Source of the DNA: Verrucomicrobiota bacterium
GTDB taxonomy: Bacteria; Verrucomicrobiota; Verrucomicrobiia; CAIQCK01
Reading direction: 5' to 3'
Length of the DNA stretch: 34,576 bases
Assembly (NCBI GenBank): GCA_016219905.1
Contig: JACRKA010000125.1
Span: 1 to 34,576 of the forward strand
Shown: positions 32,878-34,576 of the stretch, in pieces
How the letters are laid out: every line of letters begins with the position of its first letter
Numbering within the stretch: position 1 is the first letter of the stretch
The notes under the pieces: model-generated
Told to the model about the DNA's origin: nothing
Database searches by the model: none
The model's input: the letters and a program-made list of their open reading frames with translations, nothing else
Made by a program: the position numbers and the translations under genes

Positions 32878-32905
32878 TCGACAGCCTGCGGCGCGCCGCT
32901 ATACT
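32878..32905 (+). promoter_or_regulatory. Probable sigma-70-like promoter for hisC
   Basis: TCGACA at 32878-32883 (5 of 6 to the consensus) and TATACT at 32900-32905 (5 of 6) are 16 bp apart, about 30 bp before the hisC ATG. They lie in a 116-bp gap after the sulfatase gene. This is the best promoter match in the window and suggests hisC is transcribed independently. Confidence 0.5.
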
Positions 32906-32934
32906 CCCGCGCCCGTTTCCCGGAGGGAACCGAT

Positions 32935-34023
32935 ATGCTCAAAGACATTGCGTTGCCGCACATCGCCGGGCTGGCTGTTTACGAGCCGGGCCGGCCCATC
33001 GAGGAAGTCGCGCGCGAGCTGCGCCTGCGGCCGGAGACGATCATCAAGCTCGCCTCGAACGAGAACCCGCTCGGCCCGTCGCCGAAGGCGGTCACGGCGA
33101 TGCGCCGCGCGCTGGCGACGACCCATCTCTATCCGGACGGCGGCGGTTTTTACCTTCGGCAAGGGTTGGCGAAACATCTCGGCATGCGGCCGGAGAACAT
33201 CGTCCTCGGCAACGGCTCCAACGAGATCATCGAACTGCTCTTTCACGCCTTCGTCGCGCCGGGCGACCCGGTGGTCTATGCCGAGCGGTCGTTTGCGGTG
33301 TATGCGCTCTGCGCGCGGCTGTTCCAGGCGCAGCCGGTGGTCGTGCCGGCGAAGGACCACACCCACGACCTCGACGCGATGCTGGCCGCGATCAACGGTC
33401 GCACCAAGCTGGTGTTCATCGCCAACCCGAACAACCCGACCGGCACGCGCGTGCCCAACGAGGCGCTCGACCGATTCCTCAGCCGCGTGCCGGCGCGGAC
33501 GATCGTGGCGATTGACGAGGCCTACTATGAGTTCCTCGACGACCCGCCGCAGACGCTGCGGCACATCCAGCGCGGCATGCCGAACCTGATCGCCATGCGG
33601 ACCTTCTCGAAGATCGCCGGCCTGGCCGGCCTGCGCATCGGCTACGGCGTGGCCGGCGCGGAGATGACCGGGCTGCTGAACAAGGTGCGGCAGCCGTTCA
33701 ACGTCAACGCCATCGCCCAAGCCGGCGCGCTGGCGGCGCTGGGCGACCGCGCGCACATCGAGCGCACGCGACGGCTGAACCGGCAGGGGTTGAAGTATCT
33801 CGGCGGCGAGTTCCGGAAGATGAAGCTGGAGTTCATCCCCTCGGAGGCGAACTTCATCTGCGTCCGCGTCGGCGGCGGCGCGGAGGTTTTCGGCGCGCTC
33901 CAGCGGCGCGGTGTGATTGTGCGGCCGATGGGAGGCTACGCGATGCCGGAATGGGTGCGCGTGACGGCCGGCACGATGCCGGAGAACCGGCGCTTCATCC
34001 GCGAGTTGCGGAGGCTTGCGTGA
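32935..34023 (+). CDS. hisC: Histidinol-phosphate aminotransferase
   Basis: The 362-residue cytoplasmic PLP enzyme converts imidazole-acetol phosphate and glutamate to histidinol phosphate. ATG 32935 has a strong site GGAGGGAAC at 32922-32930. Fold-type I hallmarks are intact: KLASNENPLGPSP (38-50), YPDGGGFYLR, LGNGSNEIIELL, ANPNNPTGT (N167), IDEAYYEF (D194, Y197), the PLP lysine K226 in TFSKIAGLAGLRIGY and R234. The HPHIA-type N-terminus and YPDG motif fit HisC better than other aminotransferases. No other his genes are in the window, so either histidine genes are dispersed or this copy serves another amino acid such as phenylalanine or tyrosine. It seems to be a housekeeping gene beside the glycan cluster. 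Confidence 0.9.
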   Translation: MLKDIALPHIAGLAVYEPGRPIEEVARELRLRPETIIKLASNENPLGPSPKAVTAMRRALATTHLYPDGGGFYLRQGLAKHLGMRPENIVLGNGSNEIIELLFHAFVAPGDPVVYAERSFAVYALCARLFQAQPVVVPAKDHTHDLDAMLAAINGRTKLVFIANPNNPTGTRVPNEALDRFLSRVPARTIVAIDEAYYEFLDDPPQTLRHIQRGMPNLIAMRTFSKIAGLAGLRIGYGVAGAEMTGLLNKVRQPFNVNAIAQAGALAALGDRAHIERTRRLNRQGLKYLGGEFRKMKLEFIPSEANFICVRVGGGAEVFGALQRRGVIVRPMGGYAMPEWVRVTAGTMPENRRFIRELRRLA

Positions 34024-34304
34024 AGCCTGCCGCGATGCCGGCCGTTGTCTGCCTCTGGCGGGCCAGGTCAGCAGAACGACACAGAACGAAATGTCACTTG
34101 CTTTTTCCCGCCGCGCGGCCTACAAGCGCATTTAACAGCATGTGACAACCTCGCGACGTAAAGCTTCCATGGCGACAACTCCATCCGGATCACAGCGTCC
34201 AACACCCGGCGCGCACGCCGGCCGCCGCGCAGCCCGCCTCAAGCACCGCACTGTCTGATTGTCCCCATCCGAGTCCGTGACGTCGCACGCAGCACGCAGC
34301 CCCC
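34024..34304. other. Intergenic region after hisC
   Basis: This 281-bp gap has no convincing gene. TTGCTT at 34098-34103 and TACAAG at 34121-34126, 17 bp apart, are a weak promoter-like pair pointing to the last gene. No clear terminator stem or RNA gene was seen. Confidence 0.4.
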
Positions 34305-34576
34305 CTGTTCAAGAACCTCTCCCCCACCGCGGTGGGCATCAAGGCCAACCTCCAGCAATCCATTGACCTCGCCCGGCGCTTCGGCTTCGGCGGCGTGGAC
34401 CTGCCCGTCGCCGAAATCGCCACGCTCGCCGACCAGCGCGGCGCGCAGGCCATCCGCGACCAGTTCACCGCCGCGGGTTTGAAACCGGGCGCGTTCGGAT
34501 GCCCGGTCAACTTCCGCGCCGACGAGGCCACCTGGGAAACCGGCCTCGCCTCGCTGCCGCGCCTGGCCAAGGCCGC
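34305..34576 (+). CDS. Sugar isomerase/epimerase-like TIM barrel, N-terminal part (runs off window)
   Basis: An open frame from TGA 34278 to the window end encodes LFKNLSPTAVGIKANL followed by SIDLARRFGFGGVDL. Members of the xylose-isomerase-like TIM-barrel family often begin with a short M-F-K-N-L-x-P-x-x-x-G stretch, so the first codon should be at 34305. There the codon is CTG instead of ATG, and no ATG, GTG or TTG occurs between the stop and this point. The first later alternative is GTG 34332, which would remove the first beta strand. No strong Shine-Dalgarno precedes it. It may use CTG as start, or be decayed or miscalled. Role in sugar metabolism is likely; substrate unknown. Confidence 0.7.
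   Translation, partial: MFKNLSPTAVGIKANLQQSIDLARRFGFGGVDLPVAEIATLADQRGAQAIRDQFTAAGLKPGAFGCPVNFRADEATWETGLASLPRLAKA

Overview
This is a GC-rich bacterial chromosomal window of about 34.6 kb. It is packed with secreted or periplasmic enzymes that carry twin-arginine or Sec leaders: formylglycine sulfatases, an alpha-L-fucosidase, parallel beta-helix proteins, a ceramidase-like hydrolase, an FAD oxidoreductase and TIM-barrel hydrolases. This content, together with the short palindromic repeats, fits a heterotrophic Verrucomicrobiota member (Pedosphaera/Limisphaerales-like), with Planctomycetota as the second choice. The assignment rests on gene content only. No rRNA, tRNA, CRISPR array, integrase or transposase was seen.

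Layout. (A) 1-14474, plus strand: the tail of a sulfatase, a sugar isomerase-like TIM barrel, a repeat-rich gap, then a tight run of fucosidase GH29, iduronate-2-sulfatase-like sulfatase, FAD oxidoreductase, ceramidase-like hydrolase, two large beta-helix proteins and an aldo/keto reductase. (B) 14643-22301, minus strand: an LTA-synthase-like membrane sulfatase/phosphotransferase, a large GH101-like protein split by one in-frame TAA, and a Tat-exported TIM-barrel hydrolase. (C) 22416-28070, plus strand: an exported alpha/alpha-barrel-like protein, an alpha/beta hydrolase and an intact paralogue of the split gene. (D) 28085-29650, minus strand: a membrane protein fused to a spermidine-synthase-like domain. 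(E) 29754-34576, plus strand: a GH56-like candidate hydrolase, a second intact sulfatase, histidinol-phosphate aminotransferase, and the start of another TIM-barrel isomerase whose expected ATG reads CTG.

Functionally this looks like a catabolic island for sulfated, fucose-containing and perhaps amino-sugar-containing glycans or glycoconjugates. Exported sulfatases and glycosidases would strip and cut the polymer, beta-helix proteins would bind or cleave chains, and oxidoreductases and isomerases would process the sugars. The substrate is inferred.

The most unusual feature is that at least three unrelated short repeat families sit in frame inside genes, each in a linker or domain boundary: a perfect 46-bp palindrome in the FAD oxidoreductase, a 66-bp twin hairpin in the first beta-helix protein, and an ATCAGAA microrepeat in the second. 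Related palindromic repeats fill two intergenic gaps. The second is the precise nonsense interruption of the GH101-like gene, whose intact paralogue lies about 5 kb away.
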